A stretch of 64,000 nt of DNA from Pterois miles (GCA_947000775.1 CAMQGK010000147.1:1568501-1632500), one strand, 5' to 3'; shown: positions 23,101 to 35,745, numbered from the stretch's first letter. Translations and numbers: made by a program. Notes: generated by a model from the sequence alone, not told the origin.

Positions 23101-26100
23101 ATCTTGTTTTTCCCGCAGGTTCCACTTTTGGAGAACATTCAGAATCCAGTATATCACGAGATGACAACCGCTATCATGAGCGTCTCCAGATGCATGTGAG
23201 TTTTCTCGCTTTCTCTCCTGGACATAACACAATATGAACCAACCCACACAGAACGGCTGATAGGATGATCGCTGATAACAAGTTTATGGATATACTGTAT
23301 GTAGATCCAGTATATGTAAGTGAACCAAATAAACTCACGAGTAGAGCACACGGCTGTTTTTGTTATCCTTCAGTTTGTGTTTACTGTGTCATGTTGTTAA
23401 TGTTGTATGTAGGGCTTTGCTTTAAGATGTTATAAATAACATCTTGATATTAGTATCGAGATATATTGTTTATCACAATATATCTCAATACTTTTTTTAT
23501 TTTCTCTTAAACATCTGTTTGATTTAACCCTTTGATATGGTGATCATACTAGCGTGATCATCCAAAGAAACTAATCTGAACACTCTGAGATGTTGTACTA
23601 TACAAAGTCACTCAGTTTTATTAATTATTCACACTACAGTTTGCGGGAGGTAATTTAAAAAAATTATGATTAATTCTATTTATTATTGATAGACTGCTTG
23701 CCTGATTTGTTGAATTTATGTGAAATTCACCAAACTCAGCATAGCTGAGTTTCCATCTAAAGTTCGTCTGTGTCTTTTAGTCCCTGGAACTACTTTTAAG
23801 GAACTAAATGTTTCCTTCAGCCCTCTGTCGTCTGCATTTCCACCGTGGTCTAAAGACCTGTGAAGATAAGGCAAATTAATCAGCTGACTTATGAAAAGCA
23901 ACATAACGTGCTGAAGCCTGCTGGAGGTCAAAGCAGTAAATACAGTTTGCTGTTCAGTGTGTCCGCCCGTTTCATATAAAAAACACGTTGGAAAAAATGT
24001 TTTATCTCACTGCAATGATATTTACTGATGCATCTTGGACATAATGAATGAAATGCAGAGGAGGAAAATAAAACTGAGACTCTTTATTTGTGCTTTAGAA
24101 CGTAACTTACTCTCATTCACTGCCACACTGAGCTCTCTCTCTGTCTCTCTCTTCTACCACTCGCCCTCACTTGTGTGATCTCTCTCTTTTCGTCTTTTTA
24201 GTCTTTTTAAAAATGAGTTGGGAAGCCGACAGCAGAGCCTAAGTTCACTTTTTAAGTTGTCCAACAAAGGGAAATGCTCTCCCCTCGTCCTATAATGATC
24301 CTAATTTGACACAAGAGTACTTCCTTGTTTTATGAATGAAGTAGTACAGTTGAAGCACTGAAACAGCGCATTTATCTGTGAGAGGGAGAAGCAAAACGCC
24401 TTAACGAGTCTCATGCTGGTGGCTTAAAAAAATTCCGTCAATTAATATTTCTACTTGATTTTAGCAATATAGTAATTATAGTATTAAGTACTACATCCCA
24501 CATAGAACCGGCTGCAGTACATTGAGTATATTCGATATATCACCCACCCTGATTGTATGTATTGTTGTTAAAGGAATTCACCCTTGGAGACAATAAAAGT
24601 CTGAAGTCTACTTGAAAGGCTACAGCTCCAGAACTGGGTTTCAGCAATTTTTATGCATGTATTTATAACATTATTGTGTGTGATCTTTTCACAGGCAGCA
24701 GTTTCTGCCAATGTGCATGGTGTACGACTTTTCACTGATGGACCTTCTAGCTCCAAGTAAGTACATGTTTTTCAGTTCTGTCTGTCCAGAGTAGTTCAGA
24801 AACTGTTATAAGATGTTTGGACATCTGATAGCTAGATGTCAGATGACACTGGTTTACTGTGTTGTTCTTCCTTTCCAGATAAGCAGAAGACTCTGACTAT
24901 TCTAAGTGCCATCATGAACTTTCTTCACTTCAGGAAGCAGAGGATGGGCATGATCACAGAGAAGCTGGCCAAATTTGTAAGTTATATTGGTCCACATGGG
25001 CATAGTGATGGAGGGGGGCTGAATATGCTTTTAACAGGGGCCAGTTACAAAATAGACAGGCTATACTGGACAGTTTTAACATGTTTCCCAGATGAAGAAA
25101 GGTCTGAAATATAACACAAGGCTAGGGTTAAAAGCTGGTGGCTCTGTATGCGCAACCATAGATCAAAATATGTTGGGTGCAGTTGGAAAATGGGGTAAAA
25201 CAGAAATGCAATTATCATGAAGACATGATAATGAGGTGTGGTTAAGATGTATTGACACCAAAGAACTCAATGCTCACCAGAGCAGAGACCTGCTGCCTTG
25301 TCTGAGGGATCTGTAATGTGGTAATCCCCCAATGTGATGGACATGCTAACTCAGAGAGCTAACCCACCTCTAGTCTTGGTAATCAGTCCATCTGCTTCTG
25401 TTTCTTTCCCCTGTTCTTTACTCTCTGGGTTTGGACTAGTATAAGATAATTGGCACTCAAACCCTAGACCTGACTAGCCTGTAACATAATGTAATAAACA
25501 TAATGCACTCCATAATAAAAGACAACAAAAAAGTAACAACATAGAAGGACGTATTAAATTAGCCTTTATGATGGTGGATAAACCTATATATGTAGTAGCA
25601 ACAACCAATGGGAGGCAATAACATTACCCAGATAATAACATGGCCAATGAAACCAAAAATAATGAAAATGTGAAATAACTTTGAATTACACAGAAAGTTA
25701 AGGTAAGTTTATTTATATAGCACATTTCAGCAACAAGGCAATTCAAAGCAGTTCACATAAAATATTAATCAAGAAATGCATTATGAAATAAAAATAAGAT
25801 GAAATAGAATACATAGAATGCATAACGATGTAAAATAAAACCCGCTGAATAATAATAATTAAGTTATATGTGGTCTGTACGCCAATTTCATGCTCTTTCT
25901 GTGTTCTTTTATAAACATAAATAAATAATGAATAAATACATAAATATAAATAATTAAATATAATTAATCTTATTTTGCAATCAGCGATGTGGTTCCTTGA
26001 CAAAAAAAAAGATAGAATCTCAAAGTTTATTTTCTCTGAATATTAGCTCCGTCTCCGGCACAATTTTTTATTTATTTATTTATTCATTTCCACTTACATT

Positions 26101-29100
26101 GGCCATAATGTACTGTTGTAGTTACTGTCAGCAGACAGCATCCAGTATCCTGGTTAGACTTATTGTACCGGTTCTCCTCTCTCTGTTGTTAGAGGGCAGA
26201 CATGGACCGACTGCAGTTCTACACCAAAGCCAATAAAGAAGCAGAGAAGAAGATTGAGGTGCTGACGTAAGTCTTGGATTAGATATCTGTGATTTGTTGT
26301 TGTTTTGGTGTATTGCTGCTTCGCCTCTTCTGTGTAATTTTTAGCTGCTTTTTTACTGTTCTTTATGCTATGTCTTAGTTGACCTAGTTGGGCAAAATGA
26401 GCAAATTTGAAGACGCCAAACTCGGCTCTGGGAAATTTTAATGGACAGTTTATGGACTAAAGAAAGGTCAATTGGTTAAAGGGACGGTTCACCTCAATTC
26501 ACCATTATTTTCTTTCTGTTGAGCTACACCCACCTTCTCATGGACGAGGCTCGTGATAGCACGAGATGTAAACGTCAATACCATCTTCCTCAGCTGAGAT
26601 ATAATGTTAGCTAGCTCAGTGGCGCTCGGTGAGCAGGCAGTATTGATCAGCTTCCTTCTGTGTGATGCGGTTGGCACATGTTGTTCAGTAGAAAGAAAGT
26701 AGTTCCCACATGAAACTGCTCAGAACAAGAATTGTGGATTATCTTGAGTGACTGGGTCATTATTTTAGATCGTTTGAGATTTTGGGCTGTATTTCTTCTA
26801 TAACATGTCTCCTTACTGGGCAGAAAACATCTAAAATACACTCTGAGGTGTTTATTTGACTACTTTTTATTTGCATCTGTAGATTTCTCCTGAATTCACC
26901 ACAAGTTAGCATTCGATAATGCCTCATTTGCATATTTCAATATAATATTTCAGAAAAATTGTATGGTAAAAATAATTCTCTTAATGTAATCAATGGGTGA
27001 AGTTTCATGGTTAATATTTTTTTTATCTTATTTACCTGTAGTGTGTTCAAAATGTATGAAATTTTACAATTCATATCTTTAAAGGCTGAAATCTCCACTT
27101 CTGCAGCTCTTCTATCCACCAAACTTTACAGTTTCATTCCTCTACATTCTGAAGGTTTTCACTGAGGGGCTTGTTCATTTGTAATTCATATACTGAGTTA
27201 TGGGACATTTTATTCCTAAAAACTCCTTTCTTCCTTTTTTCATGGTTATTGACAGTATTTTCAGATTTATGGAGTGATAAAAGGAGATATCCAAAATCCC
27301 CTCTGTAAAAACCGTTGACTCTAATATGTCACAAAATTAAACAAGAATTTTGAACCTGGTTTTATCTGGTGTTCACGTTTCTCTTCCGGAAATGTATGAA
27401 AATTAGCATATATTTAATAAGATAATTCATCATTTTCACATTAAACATAAAATTTCAGAAAACTTGTAATACAAAAAATATTTGCCTTTAAGTCAGTAAT
27501 CAACTGGGGAAGTTTCATGATGATATCTATTGGTTAAATATTTTACTGTATTAATCGGCAGCGTCTCTCCGTATCAGAGTATATTTAGATGCGTGTCCTC
27601 TCCAGTAACATCACTGCACACTTTGCTCTCGTTCAGGACCATCCCACCAGAGCAGCAGGCTGAGGCCGACGAGCTGGCAGCTGCTCTCTCCGAGCTGCAG
27701 GCCGCCAACATCCACGAGTACCAGGAAGTGGTAGGTGGTGGTGAAACACAGCCAAATGATAAAAGCTGCTGTGTGTGTGGCTGTGAGAGCTCTCAAGTGA
27801 CATAAAATCTCCTTTCAGGATGCCAAAAATGAAAGCATTGCAGAGTGGAAAGCCAAGATTGCAGAGAAGACTCAGAAACTGGTATGTGACTGTGACTATA
27901 TGATAGAAACCTTTAATACGTCTCTGTGAACAATATTAGTCCAGACCAAAACATCAATCATTGGTACCACCTGAGCTGGCAGAGTCTAGTAATCCTCCAT
28001 GTGTTTGGAGCATATCTGATTATAACCTTTATGGAGTGACACACACATAAATACACGTAAAATAACCATCATTTATAAATGGTAAAGTTATAGTTATTTT
28101 ACTCTTAATACACAATGAAATAATATGATTAATAATGCTTCCTAATTATTATACTGTTATGCTATAATTTATTTTAACAGTTTATTGTTGCCACAACATT
28201 TTATATACTATATTAAGTATTTGTTAATGATTACTAAATATTTGTAACCCTTTAAAAAATGTTTGTAAAGCATTAATAAACATCACATAGATAGATGGAC
28301 CAGATATTTAGAACTAATGGGTAATAATTGGTTTGTAAACCATCTTTAAACATTATTTGGATGCTATTAGTACTGATGATTATAATACCTTTTTAAATGG
28401 TTAATAAATACTATGTAAAGCATCTGTAAACATTATTTAGATAGATGACACATTGTCAATGATTAATAATTGGTTTCTGGTCTTTCTATGTAAAGTTTAT
28501 GGGTGTTCTACAAACTATTTTTAAAAGGTTTACAAATAATTTGGTAATAATTTGGTAATGTTTAACAATAAACTGTTAATAGTGTATGTAGTGTAATAAT
28601 GTAATTATCAGCTCTAATTGGCTATGATTCAGTATATAAATTATTTCACATTACACAAACTAATGATAAAATAAGATAAATTATCGCATTACTAAAAATG
28701 AGTAAACATTAATTAACATTTTGTTTAACAGTAAAATAACTATGAACTAACTTTAATTGACTCTCAATTTACCATTTAGAAGTGGTTATATAAAGTGTTA
28801 CCCTCTAGTTAATTTGACTCTTATACCCATACCCTATGACAGGCGTCCAGAACAATCATTACTGATAAACTACAGACTAAAGCCAGCTGGGTCACAATCT
28901 GGTCTTTAAATATTTGTTTTAATACACTGTGAAAATACAAGATAATTAGGAATAGCATGTGTTCTTGGGCCAGACCAGATATCAGCAGGCTACCACCCAA
29001 GGTGGCAAAACTTCTGTTGGGTAAAAAGAAAATACCGGAATAGCATGATAACCTTTCCAAATGAGCAGCTGTGAAACTTGTTTTTTTCCACTAGGCATGC

Positions 29101-32100
29101 ACAGTATTTCATACATATTCTTGCATTTATTCATGCTTGTTCTTCAATATCAGGGACCTAGTTAAATCTGGCATAGATTAGTGCTGTCTGTTTTCCTTCT
29201 ATTTCTAGCAGCTTGTTTGCTTAGAATCATCTACTGGATAACTACTGATGGTTCTGTATTATTTTTGTACATAGGGGGACAAACATCCATTGTCTTAGTT
29301 TTATTCACTGACTTAGTTAACAGCAGAGGTGTTGTAATGTTATATTTGTAACATGTGGGTGAATGTACTGAATGTGATTGTTGCAGGTACAAAAACAGAT
29401 TTCCTGCAAGAAAAAAGAAACAGCTGCTTATTAGGAAAGGTTATGGTGTATTATTTCACTTCTCCTTGTGTGACAAATAAAATGGCACCATTGGGCAGAA
29501 CTCATAAACTGTAAATAAGAATTGGACATAGTCACCACGATGTCACCTATTGGTTTGTGAACTGCCGATTTGAAGCCTTGAGTTTGGCATTTGCCTTGAG
29601 TCTTGTTTTTTGCAACTAGCAGAACAAGAAAAGGTGGAGCTAAGTACTACCAAACACTGAATAAGACAAACCAAAAACTGACCCAAAATGTCATAATTAA
29701 CTTTCATGAAGTGAAAACACTGATTGGACAACGGTGTGGAAGCAACCTGTCAATCACAAGGTAGCCCCGTCCTAAAGCATCCCCTGCTTTATGGTCTATT
29801 TGACTCTAAATGGGACCATAATTTACTAAATGAAGGTCAAACTGTATTGAAGAAGACTTGAAACTAGTGACTGAGACCATAAACTCATGGTTACAATGTT
29901 TACTGAGGTAATAAATCAAGTGAGAAGGAGGATCATTTTCTCAGACGTTTTTACAATCAGACTTCTTTTTGCAACCAGAGGAGTCGCCCCCTGCTGGCTG
30001 TTAGAAACAATGCAGGTTTAAGACACCAGCGTTGACTGCTTCTCAGAACCAGAGGTTGCCCACTGGTGGGACCAATATCTGAACTGGCCCAAGGACTATA
30101 TTAAGTGGTACTTTGGCCTGATGTCCCAAACCACCTCAGAAAGATAAATCAGAATTACTGAAAAGAGGTGTGTGTGCTCCTTTGATGTGTGTCAGGCCCA
30201 GATGAAGGTGGATGTCTGCAACCTGAAGGAAGACATCAGCAAACTCAAGTCTCAGATTGTGGAGTCTCCAGAGGAGCTGAAGAGTCAGATGGAGAAGATG
30301 AGGGAGAACGTCAAGCACATCAAGAACTCCATCGTGAGTCGAAAAGAAAACGGTTGTCTCCTGAAATGAGTTTGGACAGATAAAATATGGGACCCTTTTT
30401 GTTTTTCACCTGTATGATACTTTTTTTTTTTTTTGATTGCATTGATTTCAGACGGGAACAGATGAGCGTATGGTGGAGCTGCAGAACATGGTGCAGAGTG
30501 TGACTCACACTGAGGCCGAGATCCAGCAGGTGTACAACCTGCTGCAGGACCTGGGGAGCAGCATGAGCAACACCAAGCAGCGACAGGAGGAGGTATGAAC
30601 TACGCAGGACAGAGCCTGCCAAAATCCAGAATAAATAAATAATTAAATATAGTAAAAATAAATGTGGCCATTAACTCATGGTAATGTGTAAAGAAATGTA
30701 TAAAGAAAAAAATACAGATATAAATTTGTTTGGGAAAACGAATAAGGGGTGAAATGCATAAATACATAAAAATAAATGCAAAAAGTCATTTTTAAAAATA
30801 ATACAAATAAATACAAAAATGGAAAATTAAACAGAAGAGTACATGAATGAGGGAACTGATACAAAGATAAACATTTAAAGAAACAAATTAAAAACAAATA
30901 AATTTGTCACATTTTATCAATTAATTAATGGCTACATTTATTTTAATATTATTTTTGCTGCATTTAATGACATTTATTTATTCATTTATTTATTCTGGGC
31001 AGGTTCTGTCCTCCATAATGAACAACACATATATCTTACAATATTTTGGTTGCTAATTGCTATTTAAAAAATATAAACAGACCTCTCAGGAAAACCCAGG
31101 TAGCATCCTCACACATATTTCATGTATGTGTCATGTTACTTTGTGTGCTCTGCTAATAGCCTATAGTTAATTGAAAATCAGTATATTATGGCAGAGAGTG
31201 ATGAGGAAAACTGCTGCACAGATTGCACCAAGTTTAAAGTAATGTCTTAGTTAAACAGACTATAACGTTCAATAATTATTATTCAGATTTTTTTTTTTGC
31301 TAAATCATATTGATCATTCATATTGTTTCCTTGGTGCCTGGCAGAAAAGGCTAAGTACCGGTCCATGACCTGGGGGTAACAAATCTCTGCCGTAAAGGGA
31401 CAGTGTGAGTGTTTTGAAGTGGGTTTGTATGAGGTACTCATCCACAGTCTGTGTATTACTACTACTACTACTACTACTACTACTTACAGTAGATGACAGT
31501 TGGCAGGCCTCCAGTTTGGACAAACAGACTGGAGGACTGGACTTTAGTGTACAAAAGCAAAGCAATGTACTGTTGTGGACGGGGGTCAGCAGCAAAATGT
31601 ATTTTAGACACCTTAAAACAAATCATCACTTTAAATCACGCTATATTTAGATTATTTTCACCACTTTACCTTGATGTCAGCCCACTCTACAACAGATAAC
31701 TGAACCGTGATTATCGTCTGTGCCCTCATCAAAGCTACCAGACTCCACTGACAAAAACAATCATTCTCTCTTGCAGACCACGGGGGTTTCTGGTCTACCG
31801 CTGCCTTGATCAGTTAGTTTGTTTGTGTTATTGTGTGACTGTTGAATCCAAACTAACACTTTTAAAACACTAAAGTCACACAATAACTAATAACTAATTG
31901 ATCAAGGCAGCAGTAGACCAGGTACTCTACCTGTACTGCAAGGTAAAATGACTATTTTTGTCAACGTATTGTGGTGGCATAGAAAAGAATATAGATAACA
32001 GCTTCAGTGAAAATACATTTTGCTGCTGCCCCCCGTCCACAGCAGTACATTGCTTTGCTCCCATGCCGGTAACTGCTGTGTGTTTCTCCAAACTGGTAGG

Positions 32101-35100
32101 CTGGTAGGATGAGAGTTAAAGGGATTTTATAAAAAAAATGTTTCATAGAAACAGGGTTAAAGCAATATGGAGGGCCACAAGAGTCAACTAATTGCACAAT
32201 AAAAAGGGCATTAAGTGTGTTTACAAATTGATTCATTAATCTATGAAAAAATAGACTAAATTACAAAGTAATTCATTACTTGACAATGCTGTAGCTCGTT
32301 GCTGGAGTTCCCAACAGGTCCAGATATTTAGCATGCTAGATATCTGGAATGTGTTGTCAGCATCTTTGAGCAGTTCATACACGATGCTCCAGCGACAATT
32401 TGCCCCTGATCTGGGATTTTTGTCAAGGAGTTCAAAAAACTGTCTGGGACCAGAAAACCAGGGCTAAAGTCGTGTAGTGTGAACTGGGCTTTAACAACAC
32501 GCAGAAACACTAGAATCCCTTCTTTACAGCTGGTCTTTGTACAAGTCTGCATTAGCATATAATTTATTTTTCTGTGTGTAGTACCAGGAGCTGACAGCTC
32601 TGTATGAGAAGCAGCAGAAGGAGCTGAAGAACCTGTGCAGCGAGGAAGGCCAATTGAAGAGGGCTTTGGGCATGAAGCTGGACAAAAAGTCCAAGCAGAA
32701 CATCCGCAGGCAGAAGAAGAGAGAGATGAAGGAGCGGGATCTTCAAGACATGCAGGGGTATTTAATGCCATGATATACAGCATAATTCACTACTCGTCAT
32801 TTCTACAATATCATGGATTTTATTCATACTCATAAATGTGATGAATAGAAACAGTTTGACAGCTGAAAGTTTAAAAACCCACATTGAACGGTTCTGCAGG
32901 CAGTACAACCAGGTCCATCAGAAGCGTGAGGAGATGGTCGACAAAATCCAAGAGATCTCCAGAGAGACGCAGCAGCTGAAGGCCAAGATCCAGAGCCTGA
33001 GAGATGTCTGCAGCCAAGAAACAGCGAAAGCTCAGGTGACAGCATCTCCTGACATGTCTGCACAGATTTATTGTTATATTCATGATTTGAGTAGAGATTT
33101 ATTTAGTAGTCGATACCAATCTGATACCATGGTAAAAAAACAAAAACAATGAATCCGATGTACAACATCCACTCCTTTATTACTGTTTGCATTCTGTTTT
33201 TTGTTAGAATGTTGAACAGGTTATAATTCTCACTCTATTATCTATTTTATCTTCCTGTGAAACAGGGATGTTATTTAACTGATAACCGACATTAAGCATT
33301 TTAACCGATTAACGCTATTGATTAAACAGTTAAAAGAAATAATAATTAATTGTAAAGTCAAGAAAAACTCAGAGCCTCTCGTCACTTTAACGAGAAAAGC
33401 TGGTCCACCTTAAGAGAGAGCCGGCGCAGATACAGGAAGTTGGCTCTGGACTTCCAGCTGAGGAGTTGTAGCTTGTAGCCTCGTAGCATTTATTCACCAA
33501 CAAACTGTACACACACTGTCTGCTACAGCTACGTTCACAGCTATAACACCACCAACAAACACACACTCACCGCCACCACACACACACAGTCTGTCCGCTA
33601 CAGCGGGCACGAAGCCACCGGCAATGCTAGCCACTGCTAACATAGCACAAACACACACTGTCAAGTCTCCTAAGACTCCTGGATGGTGAGCAGGAGACAC
33701 TGAACACAGCACCGTGGCTGCTACAGGAAATCTCTTGACGGTGAACTGGGGACAGTGAACGCAGCACTGTGGCTGCTACAGTAACTGTCCTCACAGTGAT
33801 CTGGAGACTCAGTTGTGCTCATGTACTGCAGCTGGCTCACCTCTGCATGCGAGGCACTAATCTGGTCGGTTAATGAGGGTCGGTTATCGGTTAAGACATT
33901 TTTTTTCCCAAAAGTAGCATCCCTACTGTGAAAACATCTCCATCAAACTGGATTTATTCAGGTTTCTCTCCATTATGTACATTTATAAGATTACATTTGA
34001 ACACATTGTGATAATGTTAGAATTTACCTTTGCCCAGTACTCAATACTACAACATTTTTATTGACTAGAGCCTGAACGCATCATAATGTTAATCATTGCA
34101 CCTCCTGTGTTGAAATCAGCAGGATGAGAGCTGCGGATAAGCAGCACAGTCCTGCTGACGTTAACTAGCTCCCGTCCTGCTGATTTCAAAGCAGATCTGT
34201 TACAGTCGTTATCAGGGATAAAATAGGCTGCGCCAATATGTAGTGACTTTTCTTTATCATGCCATCAAACAGAAGGTTTGAGAGAAACACTTTCCACACT
34301 TGCAATCAAAAAATGTTTTACTACAAGTGAAATAAATGTGATTGATAATGTATTAATGCGAATCAAACACCTGTTTGCAAATCATTGTGTGGGCAGGACT
34401 TACGCTGGAAGACATAAGACTCGTCTCTATTAGCCAGTCTCGATCGGAGTGACAGTTTGGTATCAGCCACCGTTGGTAGACTAGAGGGACTTTTGAAGTT
34501 CATGGAGAAGACAGGACATCAATACATAGGTATGTTTACACACAACTTCTGTCTTAATAGCAAGAATGTCATGTTTGAACTGGTGCATGTAGACTGTTTT
34601 TGTTTTAACGATCTGATGATGTTTAATTACATACTGTTTAATCAGCCTGTAGCGGCTAGCTTAATGTTAACTCAGTTACTCAGTCACTCACTCAAATTCC
34701 TACTGCTCTGAAAATACACACTGGCCTTATTACTGTCCAGACTCTGTTAACATCAAAACCAGAGAGCAAAACAACAGTGTCTCCCCTGTTTTCCCACTAT
34801 GGTTGGAGGGCCGAAGCAGGAAAAGTTAACATAAGTTAAATAAACTAAAGTAAGATGTTTTCAGATGTTTTCCTACTGTCATAAGACATTGTTGTCTTGG
34901 TCTGAGGACCTGAGTCAATATGGTTACTCAGTCCGAAGTTAACCCCCGCCGTCACTCCACTCGTGGCCTGAAGTTGGTCTTGAGGTGCTGCAGCATTTAC
35001 TTCTGCATAAGCTTCAACTTGCACTGTACATTCACTTGATATTATAAAAGCTAAACTGTCGTCGGTGCCGCTGCTAACTCGTTAGCTCACACATATTCGC

Positions 35101-35698
35101 TCTCCCTCTCGCTTCACCACTCACTGGCTGTTAAGGTTGAATCAGTAGAAACGGAAAGTCTTTCTTTAGGAGTCATACTTTATAGAAATACATTAAATTC
35201 AGCAATACGTTAGATGAGTCTTTTGAACGAGTGACTAGGTAATTAAGCTAAGGTTAAGCTAACAGCATGTATGAATTTTTTTTAAGCCACTACAACATCA
35301 CAGATCGTTAAACAAAAACAGTCTACATGCACCAGTTCAAACATGACATTCTTGCTATTAAGACTACAGTTGTGTGTAAACATACCTGTGTTTTGATGTC
35401 CCGTCTTCTTCAGAAATCCCTCTTGTCTTCTAAGAGTGGATGATAAACTGTCACTCCGATCGAGACTGGCTCATAGAGACGTGTACTGAATGTTTCAGAC
35501 GTATTCACCGTTTTGCCACTGATGTGTATCGTTGGCTCTCGTGACGTCTCTAAGGATTGACACTAACCTGTTTCACTTCACTGTGTCCAGGCTCTGTATG
35601 ACACCCTGTCAACTTCAATGGACAAGCTGCACAGGAGAATTGAGATGCACGCTGAGGACCTGAAACAAGACGTCACCAAGATGTCTGCAAACTTTTAA
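20155..35698 (+). CDS. nuf2: Kinetochore protein Nuf2, complete, thirteen coding exons
   Basis: Nuf2 pairs with Ndc80 in the four-subunit Ndc80 complex, which links kinetochores to spindle microtubules. Exons: 20155-20277, 22621-22695, 23119-23195, 24695-24756, 24879-24976, 26193-26266, 27637-27730, 27819-27881, 30196-30333, 30452-30592, 32582-32757, 32900-33035, 35591-35698. All junctions are GT-AG and in phase, giving 454 residues (human 464). Residues 1 to about 150 form the calponin-homology head: ILTG-like VLTGQEAKNFTKSDL, then LYMRVLHLLYRFRPE, RQFLPMCMVYDF-like QQFLPMCMVYDF and AIMNFLHFRKQR. The rest is a long coiled coil rich in Glu, Lys and Leu heptads (for example ESPEELKSQMEKMRENVKHI). 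It is divergent from ap5b1 across 1.4 kb. Introns 1, 6, 8, 10 and 12 are packed with repeats. A polyadenylation signal follows 48 bp after the stop. Confidence 0.93.
21974..22312. mobile_element. MITE family C, copy 2
   Basis: In nuf2 intron 1. It begins TAGAGCTGCAACAATTAG and ends TCATCAATTGCAGCCCTAA, the inverse of the element at 12818-13147, with the shared inner landmark TTTTATAGACCAAACAACTA. Nonautonomous, probably of hAT type. Confidence 0.75.
22721..22893. mobile_element. Short palindromic MITE, family F
   Basis: A 173-bp element just after nuf2 exon 2. Its left arm (AGGGGATAGTTTGGGTGTTTT onward through GTGTATTACCTA) is mirrored by the right arm (TAGGTAATACGCTGACCAT to CACTCAAACTGTCCCTTTAA). 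Nearly the whole element can fold as one hairpin. TTAA is present at both borders, but relatives at 31394 and 35864 do not share that flank, so the target-site type is unresolved. Confidence 0.7.
25100..26192. other. nuf2 intron 5, mostly without identified features
   Basis: Contains a short recognisable teleost repeat tail at 25696-25765 (TTTATTTATATAGCACATTT followed by GGCAATTCAAAG) and AT-rich low-complexity sequence near 25900-26090. I see no exon or RNA gene here apart from the acceptor of exon 6. Confidence 0.5.
25696..25765 (+). repeat. Dispersed repeat tail (TTTATTTATATAGCACATTT type)
   Basis: The motif TTTATATAGCACATTTCA followed by GGCAATTCAAAGCAGTTCAC is a very common 3' fragment of dispersed teleost repeats. 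Only the tail is present here; the parent element is not determined. Confidence 0.6.
26930..27550 (-). repeat. Interspersed repeat family D, copy 2
   Basis: In nuf2 intron 6, the inverse of 13545-14200. Its right end (AATCAACTGGGGAAGTTTCA near 27498) is 90 bp upstream of exon 7 at 27637. AT-rich, no coding content. Confidence 0.6.
28020..28800. repeat. AT-rich decayed repeat in nuf2 intron 8
   Basis: Motifs such as TAAACATTATTTAGATAGAT and ATGATTAATAATTGGTTT recur with variation across 28260-28480, so the stretch looks like an old, internally repetitive element. No reading frame or splice signal of note. Confidence 0.45.
29735..30050 (-). repeat. Interspersed repeat family B, copy 2
   Basis: The inverse of 4445-4760, in nuf2 intron 8, starting at CAACCTGTCAATCACAAGG and ending near GAGTCGCCCCCTGCTGGC. 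Sequence just left of it (29500-29730) may belong to a longer version of the same element. Confidence 0.6.
30598..31018. mobile_element. AT-rich MITE-like element, family E
   Basis: Inverted ends: AGGACAGAGCCTGCCAAAAT on the left and GGGCAGGTTCTGTCCTCC on the right, with AAATAAAT-rich arms inside both. The left end starts within about 10 bp of the splice donor of nuf2 exon 10 (30592). Related sequences are at 18985-19895 and 37317-38005. Confidence 0.6.
31394..32155. mobile_element. Long member of repeat family F with internal inverted repeat
   Basis: Starts AAAGGGACAGTGTGAGTGTT and shares its first about 250 bp and last about 60 bp (GTAGGCTGGTAGGATGAGAG) with 35864-36260. A CTA/TAC microsatellite is at 31456-31483. 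The centre (31749-31964) is an imperfect inverted repeat with arms of roughly 95 bp around TGGTCTACCGCTGCCTTGAT. A CAAAGCAATGTACTG-type block occurs at 31558 and, inverted, at 32045. All in nuf2 intron 10. Confidence 0.55.
32316..32495 (-). mobile_element. Truncated relative of the 2065-2655 transposon
   Basis: Inverse match to the left half of the element in p3h1 intron 4: CCAGATATTTAGCATGCTAG here corresponds to the block near 2195-2220, and CTAAAGTCGTGTAGTGTGAAC is the terminal repeat. It ends about 85 bp before nuf2 exon 11. Confidence 0.6.
33098..34090. repeat. Interspersed repeat in nuf2 intron 12, split by a nested hAT element
   Basis: The left part (GATACCATGGTAAAAAAAC and CTTTATTACTGTTTGCAT, 33098-33254) matches 4200-4400 in p3h1 intron 1. 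The right part continues after 33926. It is interrupted by the element at 33263-33925, which is therefore the younger insertion. Confidence 0.5.
33263..33925. mobile_element. Nonautonomous hAT-type element with 8-bp target duplication
   Basis: Ends CAGGGATGTTA and TAGCATCCCTA, with matching inner arms (ACTGATAACCGAC and GTCGGTTATCGGTTAAG). It is flanked on both sides by the octamer CTGTGAAA (33255-33262 and 33926-33933), the target duplication size of hAT elements. The GC-richer body contains CA-rich blocks and an imperfect tandem unit of about 60 bp (33680-33810). No transposase. Confidence 0.85.
34422..35481. repeat. Foldback-type long inverted repeat in nuf2 intron 12
   Basis: The left arm (34422 to about 34700) and right arm (about 35230 to 35481) are inverse copies. 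Near-identical blocks include CAGTCTCGATCGGAGTGACA and CATGTTTGAACTGGTGCATG. Roughly 550 bp of spacer separates them. The outer boundaries fall at CGTCTCTAT and ATAGAGACG. No transposase is seen; it could be a foldback or long-TIR nonautonomous element. Confidence 0.75.
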
Positions 35699-35745
35699 AT
35701 TGATCTTTACTATTTAAAATCATTTATAGTTGTATATTATAAGTT

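Noticed and set aside
32328..32783. 151-residue minus-strand frame opposite nuf2 exon 11
   Set aside because: Antisense to a verified exon and extends into a transposon fragment.
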